This document shows, one piece after another, positions 55,054-64,000 of a DNA stretch of 64,000 nt; the stretch's first letter is position 1; every line of letters starts with the position of its first letter. A program made the translations under genes and the position numbers. The notes beneath the pieces are model-generated. The model did no database searches and was not told the origin of the DNA. It saw only the letters and a program-made list of their open reading frames with translations. This stretch comes from Rhodanobacter glycinis (GTDB lineage: Bacteria > Pseudomonadota > Gammaproteobacteria > Xanthomonadales > Rhodanobacteraceae): assembly GCF_900114325.1 (NCBI RefSeq), contig NZ_FOSR01000004.1:221550-285549 (forward strand), given 5' to 3'.

Positions 55054-56046
55054 ATGGTTCAGGGATGTGAAGACCTGCAGGCTGAGCCCGGCCTGCCCCA
55101 CGCGCCGCGCGTGTCCTATCGCATGACAGAGGCTGCCGTCGTGCTGGCCGAACCCGGCACGCTGGCCGTGTTCGGTTTCGGTGCCGGCGCACCCTCGGTC
55201 GACGATCCGCGCTGGCTGCGCGTGGAACAGGAGCCGTTCGACGCGCCCACGCCGCTGGAACTGTGGCAGGTCGAGGCGGACGTGATCCACGGCCGCGACG
55301 GCGACCTGAACTGGTCGTCCGGTGGCGGCTGGCTGTTCGCCGCGATCGAGCCGGACGAGCGCGAACACGGGGGACCGGTGGGTGCCGCACGCTACGCCTA
55401 TGAGCGCCTGCGCCATTTCGTCGGCGGCCGGGCCGAACACCAGGTACTGCGCATCTGGAACTACATCGGCGCGATCAACCACGGCGACGGCGACCAGGAA
55501 CGCTACAAGCAGTTCTGCGAGGGTCGCGCACATGGCCAGGGCGACTTCTTCGCCGAGGGCTATCCTGCCGCCACGGCGATCGGCCACCACGGCGCCGAAC
55601 ATCACCTGCAGGTTTACCTGCTGGCTTGCACCCATGCCGGCGAACGGGTGGAAAATCCCCGCCAGGTCAGCGCATGGCACTACCCGCGCCAGTACGGCCG
55701 CACCTCGCCCGGCTTCGCCCGCGCGATGACGCTGCCGGCGCAGGACGTGCTGGCGATCTCCGGCACCGCAGCCGTGGTCGGGCATGCCTCCGCCCACGTC
55801 GGCGACCTGGAAGCCCAGCTCAATGAAACCCTGACCAACCTCGCCGCCCTGCTCGCCAGCGCCGACATGCCGGCCGGCTTCGACACGCACTCCCCGCTGA
55901 AAGCCTATGTGCGCCACCCTGCCGACGCGCCACGCGTGCGCGAGATCCTGCAACAGCGCCTGCCCGGCGTACCCGTGCTGATGCTGCACGGCGACGTCTG
56001 CCGCAGCGAGCTGCTGGTGGAACTGGACGGCTGGCGTTACGCCTGA
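55054..56046 (+). CDS. xanB2: XanB2-like chorismatase (3-/4-hydroxybenzoate synthase)
   Basis: The product has 330 residues and has the chorismatase/'pteridine-dependent deoxygenase-like' fold: VGAARYAYERLRHFVGGRAEH, VLRIWNYIGAINHGDGD, EGYPAATAIGHH and a RidA-like C-terminal domain (GTAAVVGHASAHVGDLEAQLNETLTNLAALL). XanB2 in Xanthomonas turns chorismate into 3-hydroxybenzoate (pigment starter) and 4-hydroxybenzoate (ubiquinone). It is the only candidate here for both supplies, and there is no separate ubiC. The ATG at 55054 lacks a clear ribosome site, so the first residues are uncertain. Divergent from acpP-like gene. Confidence 0.9.
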   Translation: MVQGCEDLQAEPGLPHAPRVSYRMTEAAVVLAEPGTLAVFGFGAGAPSVDDPRWLRVEQEPFDAPTPLELWQVEADVIHGRDGDLNWSSGGGWLFAAIEPDEREHGGPVGAARYAYERLRHFVGGRAEHQVLRIWNYIGAINHGDGDQERYKQFCEGRAHGQGDFFAEGYPAATAIGHHGAEHHLQVYLLACTHAGERVENPRQVSAWHYPRQYGRTSPGFARAMTLPAQDVLAISGTAAVVGHASAHVGDLEAQLNETLTNLAALLASADMPAGFDTHSPLKAYVRHPADAPRVREILQQRLPGVPVLMLHGDVCRSELLVELDGWRYA

Positions 56047-56067
56047 ACAAGCGACAAGAAGTGCGCC

Positions 56068-56148
56068 GAGAAACGAGGAGTGAGGAGTGAGGAGTGAGAG
56101 AAGGCAGGTCGCCTCTCACTCCTCACTCCTCTGCACTTACTTCTGCCT
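56068..56148 (-). repeat. GAGTGAG hairpin element, copy 3 (overlaps the glmU end)
   Basis: Read in the glmU direction, the element runs GAAGTAAGTGCAGAGGAGTG, then GAGGAGTGAGAGG, a short CGACCTGCC loop and CTCTCACTCCTCACTCCTC. The first part holds the last glmU codons and its TGA. It lies between the convergent chorismatase and glmU genes. It aligns base by base with copies 1 and 2. Confidence 0.85.
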
Positions 56149-57508
56149 TCACCGGCCGATGCCAGCCACGCACGGTGGCCTGGCCGCCGCGCGCCAGGGT
56201 GAGTTCGCCGGCGGGCGCATCCTTGGTGATGACCGAACCGGCACCGATGGTGGCTTGCATACCGATCGTCACCGGCGCCACCAAGGCACTGTTGGAGCCG
56301 ATGAAGGCACCGTCTTCGATGCGGGTGACGAACTTGTTCACGCCGTCGTAGTTGCAGGTGATGGTGCCGGCACCGACGTTGACCCCGCGACCGATCTCGG
56401 CATCGCCCAGGTAGGTGAGGTGGTTGGCCTTGCTGTCGCGACCGATGCGGGTCTTCTTGGTCTCGACGAAGTTGCCCACGTGCACGCCGGCGGCCAGTTC
56501 GGTGCCCGGACGCAAGCGCGAGAACGGACCGATGGTGCACGGACCATGGGTGACCACGCCTTCCAGATCGCAATGCGCCAGCACCCGGGTGCCCGCGGCC
56601 AAGTGCACGTCACACAGGCGGGTGAACGGACCTACGCAAACGTCCTCGCCCAGCACCACGCTGCCTTCCAGGATCACGTCCACGTCCAGCTCCACGTCGC
56701 GCCCGGCCTCGACCGAGCCGCGCACGTCCACGCGCGCCGGATCGGCCAGGCGCACGCCGGCTTCCATCAGCTCGCGGGCGGCGCGCTGACGGTAGGCCGC
56801 TTCCAGCTCGGCCAGTTGCAATGGATTGTTGGCGCCCGCCGCCTCGGTTGCATCGTCGCTCTCGACACACAACGCCGCCCGGTGTTCGGCCGCAGCCATG
56901 CCGAAGACGTCGGTGAGGTAGTACTCGCCCTGCGCGTTGTCGCAACCAAGCCGCTCGATCCAGCGCTTCAGCACCACGGCGTCGGCCGCCAGGATGCCGG
57001 TGTTGACCAGGTTCACCGCGCGCTGGCTGTCATCGGCATCCTTCTCTTCCACCACCGCCCGCACGTGGCCATTGCCATCGCGCAGCACCCGGCCATAGCC
57101 GTGCGGGTTGTCGACGCGCGTGGCCAGCAAGCTCAGCACCGCATCGGCCTGTACCAGTTGCTGCAGGGTCGGTGCGCGAATCAGCGGCACGTCGCCGTAC
57201 AGCACCAGCACGCGCGCATCATCGGGGACGCCGCGCAGCGCCTGGCCTACCGCGTGACCGGTGCCGAGCCGTTCGGCCTGCAGCACCCATTGCAGCCCGG
57301 GCTGACCATCAAACGCCGCCAGCACCTGGTCGCCGCCGTGGCCATAGACCAGATGGATCAGCGCCGGCTGCAGCGCCCGCACTGCATCGAGTACGTGCGC
57401 CAGCAACGGGCGGCCGGCCAACGGCATCAGCACCTTGGCCTTCTTCGATTTCATCCGCTTGCCTTCGCCGGCGGCGAGAACAATGACGTGCAACGGGGCG
57501 TGCTTCAT
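56123..57508 (-). CDS. glmU: Bifunctional UDP-N-acetylglucosamine pyrophosphorylase / glucosamine-1-phosphate acetyltransferase
   Basis: The product has 461 residues. The N-terminal pyrophosphorylase (about 1-225) starts [20 protein letters not shown], and the C-terminal left-handed beta-helix acetyltransferase (about 250-445) shows hexapeptide repeats and [19 protein letters not shown]. The enzyme makes UDP-GlcNAc for peptidoglycan and LPS. The last seven residues (EVSAEE region) and the stop are encoded by the GAGTGAG element, in the same reading frame as in truC. Convergent with the chorismatase. Often next to the ATP synthase operon in proteobacteria, as here. Confidence 0.96.
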   Translation of the reverse strand: MKHAPLHVIVLAAGEGKRMKSKKAKVLMPLAGRPLLAHVLDAVRALQPALIHLVYGHGGDQVLAAFDGQPGLQWVLQAERLGTGHAVGQALRGVPDDARVLVLYGDVPLIRAPTLQQLVQADAVLSLLATRVDNPHGYGRVLRDGNGHVRAVVEEKDADDSQRAVNLVNTGILAADAVVLKRWIERLGCDNAQGEYYLTDVFGMAAAEHRAALCVESDDATEAAGANNPLQLAELEAAYRQRAARELMEAGVRLADPARVDVRGSVEAGRDVELDVDVILEGSVVLGEDVCVGPFTRLCDVHLAAGTRVLAHCDLEGVVTHGPCTIGPFSRLRPGTELAAGVHVGNFVETKKTRIGRDSKANHLTYLGDAEIGRGVNVGAGTITCNYDGVNKFVTRIEDGAFIGSNSALVAPVTIGMQATIGAGSVITKDAPAGELTLARGGQATVRGWHRPVKAEVSAEE

Positions 57509-57583
57509 GGGTGTCTGCCTTGACCAATTTCAGCCGTTGAGCATAGCAGGCCGATCAGCTGCAGCCAGATGCGCAAGAGGCGC

Positions 57584-58099
57584 TCAGGAGGCGCTGGTGC
57601 TGGTTTGCGGCTTGCCGTCGTGGCAGCTGAAGCGGAATTCGTAAGGCAGGCTGAACGGCTTGAGCACGGTTTCAACCCGGTGCGAATGGCCGTTGGCATC
57701 GGCCGCCCAGCGGCTGATGCTCAGCGGCACGAAACGCCATTGCCCGGCTGCGGCGCGCACAGCGGCAGCGAAGGCCGGCGCGACTCCGGCCGCCTTGTCC
57801 ACGCGTACGTCATCGACCTTGCCGTCGGTACCCACGATCAGCAGCGCGCGCAACCGGATCTCCGGAGGACAAGCGGCCAGCTGTGTCGACGGATAGATCG
57901 GGGCCGGATGATCCAGCGGCACGGCTCCGCCGGACACGGCACCCAGCGCCAGCTGGTAGTGCGTCATGTCCGTACCCGGCAGGGCCCGATACGACGATTC
58001 GCCCTCATGCGAGGGAGGCGCTACGACCCGCTGACTGGCACAGCCCGCCAACAAGGCAACCAGCACCCCCAACGAACCCATACGCGCCAACCGGATCAT
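57584..58099 (-). CDS. Lipoprotein with TonB-like C-terminal domain
   Basis: The product has 171 residues: a lipoprotein signal with lipobox LLAGC (Cys20), a Pro/Ser-rich spacer, and a C-terminal domain resembling TonB (PAPIYPSTQLA, IRLRALLIVGTDGKVDDVRV, AVRAAAGQWRFVPLS). It lacks an inner-membrane helix plus long Pro-rich linker, so it is not an ordinary TonB; it may be a periplasmic or outer-membrane TonB-domain lipoprotein. ATG 58081 is an alternative start. A BlaI-like operator lies 40 bases upstream. Confidence 0.7.
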   Translation of the reverse strand: MIRLARMGSLGVLVALLAGCASQRVVAPPSHEGESSYRALPGTDMTHYQLALGAVSGGAVPLDHPAPIYPSTQLAACPPEIRLRALLIVGTDGKVDDVRVDKAAGVAPAFAAAVRAAAGQWRFVPLSISRWAADANGHSHRVETVLKPFSLPYEFRFSCHDGKPQTSTSAS

Positions 58100-58139
58100 G
58101 CCAGCCCCTTCAGCCGTGGTGATGCCGGGAGATTATCAA

Positions 58140-58153
58140 ATTACAAATGTAAT
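58140..58153. promoter_or_regulatory. BlaI/MecI/CopY-type operator (ATTACA-AA-TGTAAT)
   Basis: A perfect 14-bp palindrome containing TACA-N2-TGTA, the core recognised by BlaI/MecI/CopY repressors. It lies 40 bases upstream of the TonB-domain lipoprotein start, within an AT-rich stretch. No blaI or blaR/M56 gene is in the window; the regulator would act in trans. Confidence 0.5.
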
Positions 58154-58428
58154 CTAAAGACCTTTGCGAGACACTCGACCGTCGGACACGAATGGCGCTT
58201 CGCTGGGGGTGGTTCGTTCTGGGTGCAGGCCACGGACCGCACCGGGGGGTCATGGACGACTACAGGTTTGAGGAGCGGGGAAGTCGAAGGGCCGCCTGTC
58301 CACGCCTGGCGGCGCTTCGAGGGCTACGCTCAGTGCGAACGACTGGGAGAGTACGCACCACTTCCGCCAGACACAGGAACGCCGGCATGACGCCGGCGTT
58401 CCGTGGATACCTGACCGCGTGGGAAACC
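58154..58428. repeat. Gene-free stretch with repeat debris and the ATP operon end hairpin
   Basis: The stretch between the lipoprotein gene and atpC. From about 58277 to 58348 the text GAAGTCGAAGGGCCGCCTG and CTTCGAGGGCTACGCTCAGT resembles one arm of a repeat common in xanthomonads (GTCGAAGGGC ... GCTACGCTCAGGGCGAAC). No gene is supported. At 58376-58402 a perfect 11-bp hairpin (GGAACGCCGGC, ATGAC loop) follows atpC by 27 bases and probably terminates or protects the operon transcript, although no T-run is seen. Confidence 0.5.
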
Positions 58429-58854
58429 TCAGTGCTTGAGGTTCCGGCGCATGCGCTCCAGCGCCTGCAACTGGGCCAGTGCCTGGGCCAGCTTGGCCTG
58501 GGCCTCGCTGACATCGACGGCATCGGTGCGGCTGGAAAGCGCCTCTTCGGCTTCCTTCTTGGCCTTCTGCGCCGAGGCTTCATCGAGCTCGGAGGCACGC
58601 GCGGCGGTGTCGGCCAGCACGGTCACCACCTGCGGCTGCACTTCCAGAATGCCGCCGGAAACGTAGAACTGCTGGCGCTCGCCGTTTTCCTGCAGCACGT
58701 CCACGTGGCCGGGCTTCAGGCGGGTGATCAGCGGAGCGTGGCGGGGCGTGATGCCCAGCTCGCCCACCTCGCCGGTGGCGATCACCATCGTCGCGTCGCC
58801 GTGGAAGATCTCGGCTTCGGCGCTGACGATATCGACGCGAATGGTTTGGGTCAT
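58429..58854 (-). CDS. atpC: ATP synthase F1 subunit epsilon
   Basis: The product has 141 residues: an N-terminal beta sandwich ([38 protein letters not shown]) and a two-helix C-terminal domain ([22 protein letters not shown]). It couples rotation and can inhibit ATP hydrolysis. Last gene of the atp operon, 95 bases after atpD with a hairpin in the gap. Confidence 0.96.
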   Translation of the reverse strand: MTQTIRVDIVSAEAEIFHGDATMVIATGEVGELGITPRHAPLITRLKPGHVDVLQENGERQQFYVSGGILEVQPQVVTVLADTAARASELDEASAQKAKKEAEEALSSRTDAVDVSEAQAKLAQALAQLQALERMRRNLKH

Positions 58855-58905
58855 GTCATGTCTCGCTTTGCTCGACGGGGTTCGGGACGGGTGCTTCGGG
58901 ATGCG

Positions 58906-58937
58906 CGGGATGACGGCTCTCGCATCCCGTCATCCCG
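58906..58937. repeat. Hairpin in the atpD-atpC spacer
   Basis: CGGGATGACGG (58906-58916) pairs perfectly with CCGTCATCCCG (58927-58937) over a 10-base loop. The arms match the GTCATCCCGG-type repeat at 3.3 kb. Its position 13 bases past the atpD stop may adjust atpC relative to atpD by RNA stability or partial termination. Confidence 0.7.
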
Positions 58938-58949
58938 GTTCCCGCTGGG

Positions 58950-60404
<1,455 letters not shown>

Positions 60405-60462
60405 TTAGTGTCTGTTGCGGCGCCGCTTCGCGTCGCCAAAATTTTTTCAGAAGCTGCTGCGG

Positions 60463-61380
60463 TTACACCGCAGCAGCGCCTCCCACGATCTCACTGATTT
60501 CCTGCGTGATCGCTGCCTGGCGCGCCTTGTTGTAGACCAGCGTCAGTGTGTCGATCACCTTGTTCGCGTTGTCCGACGCGCTCTTCATCGCCACCATGCG
60601 CGCGGCATGCTCGCTGGCGAGATTCTCCAGCACGCCCTGGTACACCACCGATTCGACGTAGCGACCCAGCACGTGTTCCAGCACGGTCTCAGCGTCGGGC
60701 TCGTACAGGTAATCCCACTCGTGCTTCTGTTCCAGCTTCACACCGGCATAAGCGGATTCGCCGGCCGACTCGTGCGCCTCCAGCTCGGCCGCAACCAGCG
60801 GCAGCGGCAGCAGCGCGTCGACGGTGGCCTTCTGCGTCATGGTGTTGACGAAGTCGTTGTAGGCCAGGAACACGCGATCCAGGCCGTTCGCCTGGTACGC
60901 ATCCACCATCACCTTGATCACGCCGACCAGCTGCTCGACCTTCGGTTTCTCACCCAGGTGAGTGACGCTGCCGACCAGGTTGACGCCCTTGATGCGACGG
61001 AAGAACTGCGTGGCCTTCTGGCCCACCGCCACCACGTCGACCTGCACGCCCTGACCCTGCCACTCGCGCACCTGGTTCAGCAGGTTGCGGAACAGGTTGG
61101 AGTTCAGGCCGCCGCACAGGCCGCGATCGGTGGAAACCACGATGTAGCCCACCCGCGCCACGTTCGGGCGCTCGACCAGGAACGGATGGCTGAATTCGGT
61201 GTTGGCCTGCGCCACGTGCGCGATCACCTTGCGCATGTGCCGCGCATAGGGACGCGAAGCCTTCATCAGATCCTGCGCCTTGCGGATCTTCGAGGCCGAG
61301 ACCATTTCGAGCGCGCGCGTCACCTTGCGCATGTTCTGCGTGCTCTTGATCTTGGTTTTGATTTCGCGTCCGCTTGCCAT
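60463..61380 (-). CDS. atpG: ATP synthase F1 subunit gamma
   Basis: The product has 305 residues. It begins [36 protein letters not shown], the central-stalk helix, and ends with [18 protein letters not shown]-type sequence. It is slightly longer than the usual 286-290, with the extra residues around the middle ([20 protein letters not shown]). Rotates inside the alpha-beta ring. Confidence 0.97.
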   Translation of the reverse strand: MASGREIKTKIKSTQNMRKVTRALEMVSASKIRKAQDLMKASRPYARHMRKVIAHVAQANTEFSHPFLVERPNVARVGYIVVSTDRGLCGGLNSNLFRNLLNQVREWQGQGVQVDVVAVGQKATQFFRRIKGVNLVGSVTHLGEKPKVEQLVGVIKVMVDAYQANGLDRVFLAYNDFVNTMTQKATVDALLPLPLVAAELEAHESAGESAYAGVKLEQKHEWDYLYEPDAETVLEHVLGRYVESVVYQGVLENLASEHAARMVAMKSASDNANKVIDTLTLVYNKARQAAITQEISEIVGGAAAV

Positions 61381-61492
61381 CTGTCTCGCTCGCTTTGCTT
61401 GCTCGGTTCATCGGGAGTCGCCGCGGGATCGTCGTCGATGACGCGCCCTTGGCCGGTCGGCTCCCGAATCCCTGATCCGGGTTACTGGCGAC

Positions 61493-63043
61493 TTACCAGC
61501 TGCCGGTCTTCTTGTACTCGTCCAGCGACGCCTTGAAGGTGGCCTCGATGTCCTTGTCCCAGTTGCCGGTGGCGACGATGGTCTTCATCAGCTCGCCGTG
61601 GTTCTGGTGCATGAACGCATGCAGGCCGGCCTCGAACGCCAGCACCTTGTTCACCGGCAGGTCGTCGAGATAGCCCTTCTCGGCGGCGTACACCGACAGC
61701 GCCAGCTCGGCGATCGACAGCGGCGCGTACTGCTTCTGCTTCATCAGCTCGGTCACGCGCTGGCCACGATCCAGCTGGGCGCGGGTGGCCGGGTCCAGGT
61801 CCGAGGCGAACTGCGCGAACGCAGCCAGCTCGCGGAACTGGGCCAGCGACAGCTTCACGCCGCCGGACAGCTTCTTGACGATCTTGGTCTGCGCCGAGCC
61901 ACCCACGCGCGACACCGAGATACCGGCGTTCACGGCCGGACGGATGCCAGCGTTGAACAGGTCGGTTTCCAGGAAGATCTGGCCGTCCGTGATCGAGATC
62001 ACGTTGGTCGGCACGAAGGCGGACACGTCGCCGGCCTGGGTTTCGATGATCGGCAGCGCGGTCAGCGAGCCGGTCTTGCCCTTCACTTCGCCGTGGGTGA
62101 ACTTCTCGACGTACTCCTCGGACACGCGCGCGGCGCGCTCAAGCAGGCGGGAGTGGAGATAGAAGACGTCGCCCGGGTAGGCTTCGCGACCCGGCGGGCG
62201 CTTCAGCAGCAGCGAGATCTGGCGGTAGGCCACGGCCTGCTTGGAAAGGTCGTCATAGACGATCAGCGCGTCCATGCCGCGGTCGCGGAAGTACTCGCCC
62301 ATGGCGCAACCGGCGTACGGCGCGATGTACTGCAGCGCGGCCGACTCGGACGCCGAAGCCACCACCACGATGGTGTTGGCCAGCGCGCCGTTGTCTTCCA
62401 GCTTGCGCACCACGTTGGCAATCGACGAGCGCTTCTGCCCGATCGCCACGTAGATGCAGAAGATGCCCGAATCCTTCTGGTTGATGATCGCGTCGATCGC
62501 CAGCGCGGTCTTGCCGGTCTGGCGGTCGCCGATGACCAGCTCACGCTGGCCGCGGCCGATCGGGATCATCGAGTCGACCGACTTGTAGCCGGTCTGCACC
62601 GGCTGGTCGACGCTCTTGCGCCAGATCACGCCCGGCGCGACCTTCTCGACCGGCGCGTTGAGCTTCGCGCCCAGCGGACCCTTGCCGTCGATCGGGTTGC
62701 CCAGCGCATCGACCACGCGGCCGAGCAGCTCCGGACCCACCGGCACTTCCAGCACGCGGCCGGTGGTCTTGGCGGTGTCGCCTTCGCGCAGGTGCTGGTA
62801 TTCGCCCAGCACCACGGCGCCGACCGAGTCGCGCTCAAGGTTCAGGGCCAGCGCGAACGCGTTGCCCGGCAGCTCGATCATTTCGCCCTGCATCACGTCG
62901 GCCAGACCGTGGATGCGCACGATGCCGTCGGACACGCTGATGATGGTGCCTTCGTTGCGGGCCTCCGCGCCGAGCTTGAACTGCTCGATGCGGTTCTTGA
63001 TCAGTTCACTGATCTCGGACGGATTCAGGGTGGTGCTGGACAT
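61493..63043 (-). CDS. atpA: ATP synthase F1 subunit alpha
   Basis: The product has 516 residues. P-loop GDRQTGKT at 172-179 and the arginine finger region ([19 protein letters not shown]) are present. Non-catalytic nucleotide subunit of F1. It starts 179 bases after atpH, an unusually long spacer for this operon that holds a worn GAGTGAG element. Confidence 0.98.
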   Translation of the reverse strand: MSSTTLNPSEISELIKNRIEQFKLGAEARNEGTIISVSDGIVRIHGLADVMQGEMIELPGNAFALALNLERDSVGAVVLGEYQHLREGDTAKTTGRVLEVPVGPELLGRVVDALGNPIDGKGPLGAKLNAPVEKVAPGVIWRKSVDQPVQTGYKSVDSMIPIGRGQRELVIGDRQTGKTALAIDAIINQKDSGIFCIYVAIGQKRSSIANVVRKLEDNGALANTIVVVASASESAALQYIAPYAGCAMGEYFRDRGMDALIVYDDLSKQAVAYRQISLLLKRPPGREAYPGDVFYLHSRLLERAARVSEEYVEKFTHGEVKGKTGSLTALPIIETQAGDVSAFVPTNVISITDGQIFLETDLFNAGIRPAVNAGISVSRVGGSAQTKIVKKLSGGVKLSLAQFRELAAFAQFASDLDPATRAQLDRGQRVTELMKQKQYAPLSIAELALSVYAAEKGYLDDLPVNKVLAFEAGLHAFMHQNHGELMKTIVATGNWDKDIEATFKASLDEYKKTGSW

Positions 63044-63137
63044 GGTGGCTTATCCCGAAAATTTTATTTTCTCAAGAGTCCGACCATGGATGGCCGGTTT
63101 TTGCTCTTCGCGAAATGGACTTCGCGTAATACTAAAC

Positions 63138-63218
63138 AGAGAGGAGCGAGTGGCGAGTTGGAGCGGTGGCGTGGATGCAGGCTTTCCACTCGACTCTCAC
63201 TGCTGCGCACTCTTCATC
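63138..63218 (-). repeat. GAGTGAG-like element, copy 4 (degenerate)
   Basis: On the minus strand, directly after atpH, GAAGAGTGCGCAGCAGTGAG running into AGTCGAGTGG is matched weakly by CCAACTCGCCACTCGCTCC on the other side. It resembles copies 1-3 in units, position and orientation, but its arms pair less well. Confidence 0.45.
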
Positions 63219-63222
63219 TGTC

Positions 63223-63756
63223 TTAATTCATCAATGCGTGGGCCAGGCGTTCCAGACGGCCACGTGCGGAACCATCGATCACTTCGTCGCCGGTATCGAC
63301 CACCACGCCGCCAAGCAGCTCGGGGTCGACTGAGGTTTCCAGCTCGATCTCGCGCTTGAAGCGACGCTTCAGCGAGGCCTTCAGTTGCTCGGCCTGCGCG
63401 GCATCCAGGGCCAGCGCGCTGGTCACCTTGACCAGCAGCTGCGACTCGGATTCGCGCTTGTACTGCTCGAACAACTCCGCCACTTCCGGCAGCAGCGCCA
63501 TGCGCCGATGCTCGGCCAGCTCGCCCAGGAAACAGGCGAACGGCGCATCGGCGGCCTGGCCTTCCGGCAGGTGCAGCGCAACCAGCTGGCTCGGCTGCAC
63601 GCGCGGATCGGTGCACAGCCCGGCCACGCGCGAATCGCCCGCCACCGCCGCGGCGAAGGCCAAGGCCTGCGACCACGACGCCAGCGAAGCGCTGTCGTGC
63701 GCTGCCTCGAAGGCAGCGCGGGCGTACGGACGAGCGAGGGTGATTGCCTGGGCCAT
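63223..63756 (-). CDS. atpH: ATP synthase F1 subunit delta
   Basis: The product has 177 residues: an N-terminal six-helix bundle (ITLARPYARAAFEAAHDSASL) and a C-terminal domain with VKVTSALALDAAQAEQLKASLKRRF and DPELLGGVVVDTGDEVIDGSARGRLERLAHAL. It links F1 to the b-subunit stalk. The start at 63756 is 5 bases after the atpF stop. Confidence 0.96.
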   Translation of the reverse strand: MAQAITLARPYARAAFEAAHDSASLASWSQALAFAAAVAGDSRVAGLCTDPRVQPSQLVALHLPEGQAADAPFACFLGELAEHRRMALLPEVAELFEQYKRESESQLLVKVTSALALDAAQAEQLKASLKRRFKREIELETSVDPELLGGVVVDTGDEVIDGSARGRLERLAHALMN

Positions 63757-63760
63757 CGTC

Positions 63761-64000
63761 TCAGATCTCGGTCGCGAGCTGGTCGAGCAGCGCCTTGTGC
63801 GCCGCCGGGTCGATCTCGCGCTGCACGATCTTGCTGGCACCCTGCATCGCCAGCGCGCCTACGCGCTCACGCAGTTCCGCGCGGGCACGTTGCGCCATCG
63901 AGGCAATCTCGTCCTGCGCCAGCGCTTTCTGGCGATCGACTTCGGCCACCGCGTCGGCACGTGCCTTGTCGATGATCTGATTGGCCTGCTGCTGCGCCTT
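63761..64000 (-). CDS. atpF: ATP synthase F0 subunit b, 3'-part only
   Basis: Only the C-terminal 79 residues are visible; the frame stays open to the window edge. The sequence is a long Ala/Gln/Glu/Arg helix ([20 protein letters not shown], then [22 protein letters not shown]), the dimeric stalk of F0. The membrane helix lies beyond the window. It is 4 bases upstream of atpH. Confidence 0.92.
   Translation of the reverse strand, partial: KAQQQANQIIDKARADAVAEVDRQKALAQDEIASMAQRARAELRERVGALAMQGASKIVQREIDPAAHKALLDQLATEI

Noticed and set aside
61598-63226. A 542-codon plus-strand frame opposite atpA
   Set aside because: Antisense shadow of atpA with no domain.

Overview
The window is chromosomal DNA from a high-GC gammaproteobacterium, most likely of the Lysobacterales (Xanthomonadales) and probably Rhodanobacteraceae (Rhodanobacter, Dyella, Frateuria or Luteibacter type). 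The evidence is an E. coli-type PssA, UbiJ/UbiB/UbiK, RdgC, ArfB and TruC, a XanB2-type chorismatase beside aryl-polyene (xanthomonadin-like) genes, and dense GTAG-headed extragenic palindromes typical of xanthomonads. These assignments come from recognising protein families by eye; no database search was run. I see no tRNA, rRNA, CRISPR array, transposase or prophage.

Layout. 0-10 kb: a 5'-truncated acid phosphatase, proline iminopeptidase, a glutathione S-transferase, a large AsmA-like protein, an M1 aminopeptidase, a lipid hydrolase and a fatty-acid hydroxylase, separated by several repeat families. 10-24 kb: mostly minus strand, with a methyltransferase-like membrane protein, a YgjP-like metalloprotease, rdgC, an aromatic aminotransferase, ttcA, pssA, a three-gene ECF sigma/membrane protein unit, a TauE/SafE permease and a marR-FUSC-DUF1656-HlyD efflux operon. 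24-33 kb: an M16 protease, then a plus-strand run trmL, ubiJ-ubiB, truC, arfB and an acyltransferase. 33-37 kb: a LysR regulator divergent from the glyoxylate shunt genes aceB and aceA. 37-40 kb: a TP-methylase closely resembling borosin alpha-N-methyltransferases, a 96-residue candidate precursor protein, and a TPR-like/GGDEF diguanylate cyclase. 40-50 kb: a CPA antiporter, comM, ubiK, glnK, gpmA, a repeat-rich secreted protein, an M28 peptidase and hemF. 50-56 kb: aryl-polyene/xanthomonadin genes in two converging arms (ketosynthase, chain-length factor, glycosyltransferase; ACP, two dehydratases, acyltransferase) plus a xanB2-like chorismatase. 56-64 kb: glmU, a TonB-domain lipoprotein and the ATP synthase operon atpF(partial)-H-A-G-D-C on the minus strand.

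Connections. The chorismatase would supply 3-hydroxybenzoate for the aryl polyene and 4-hydroxybenzoate for ubiquinone, and three ubiquinone accessory genes (ubiJ, ubiB, ubiK) lie in the same window. The aryl-polyene set lacks a ketoreductase, an aryl-activating ligase and an exporter here, so the pathway must continue elsewhere. The most unusual item is the methylase/small-protein/GGDEF locus at 37-40 kb, which I read as a possible split borosin RiPP system. A second unusual item is a hairpin repeat built of GAGTGAG units that sits directly after four genes in the same orientation and supplies the stop codon and last residues of two of them (truC and glmU).
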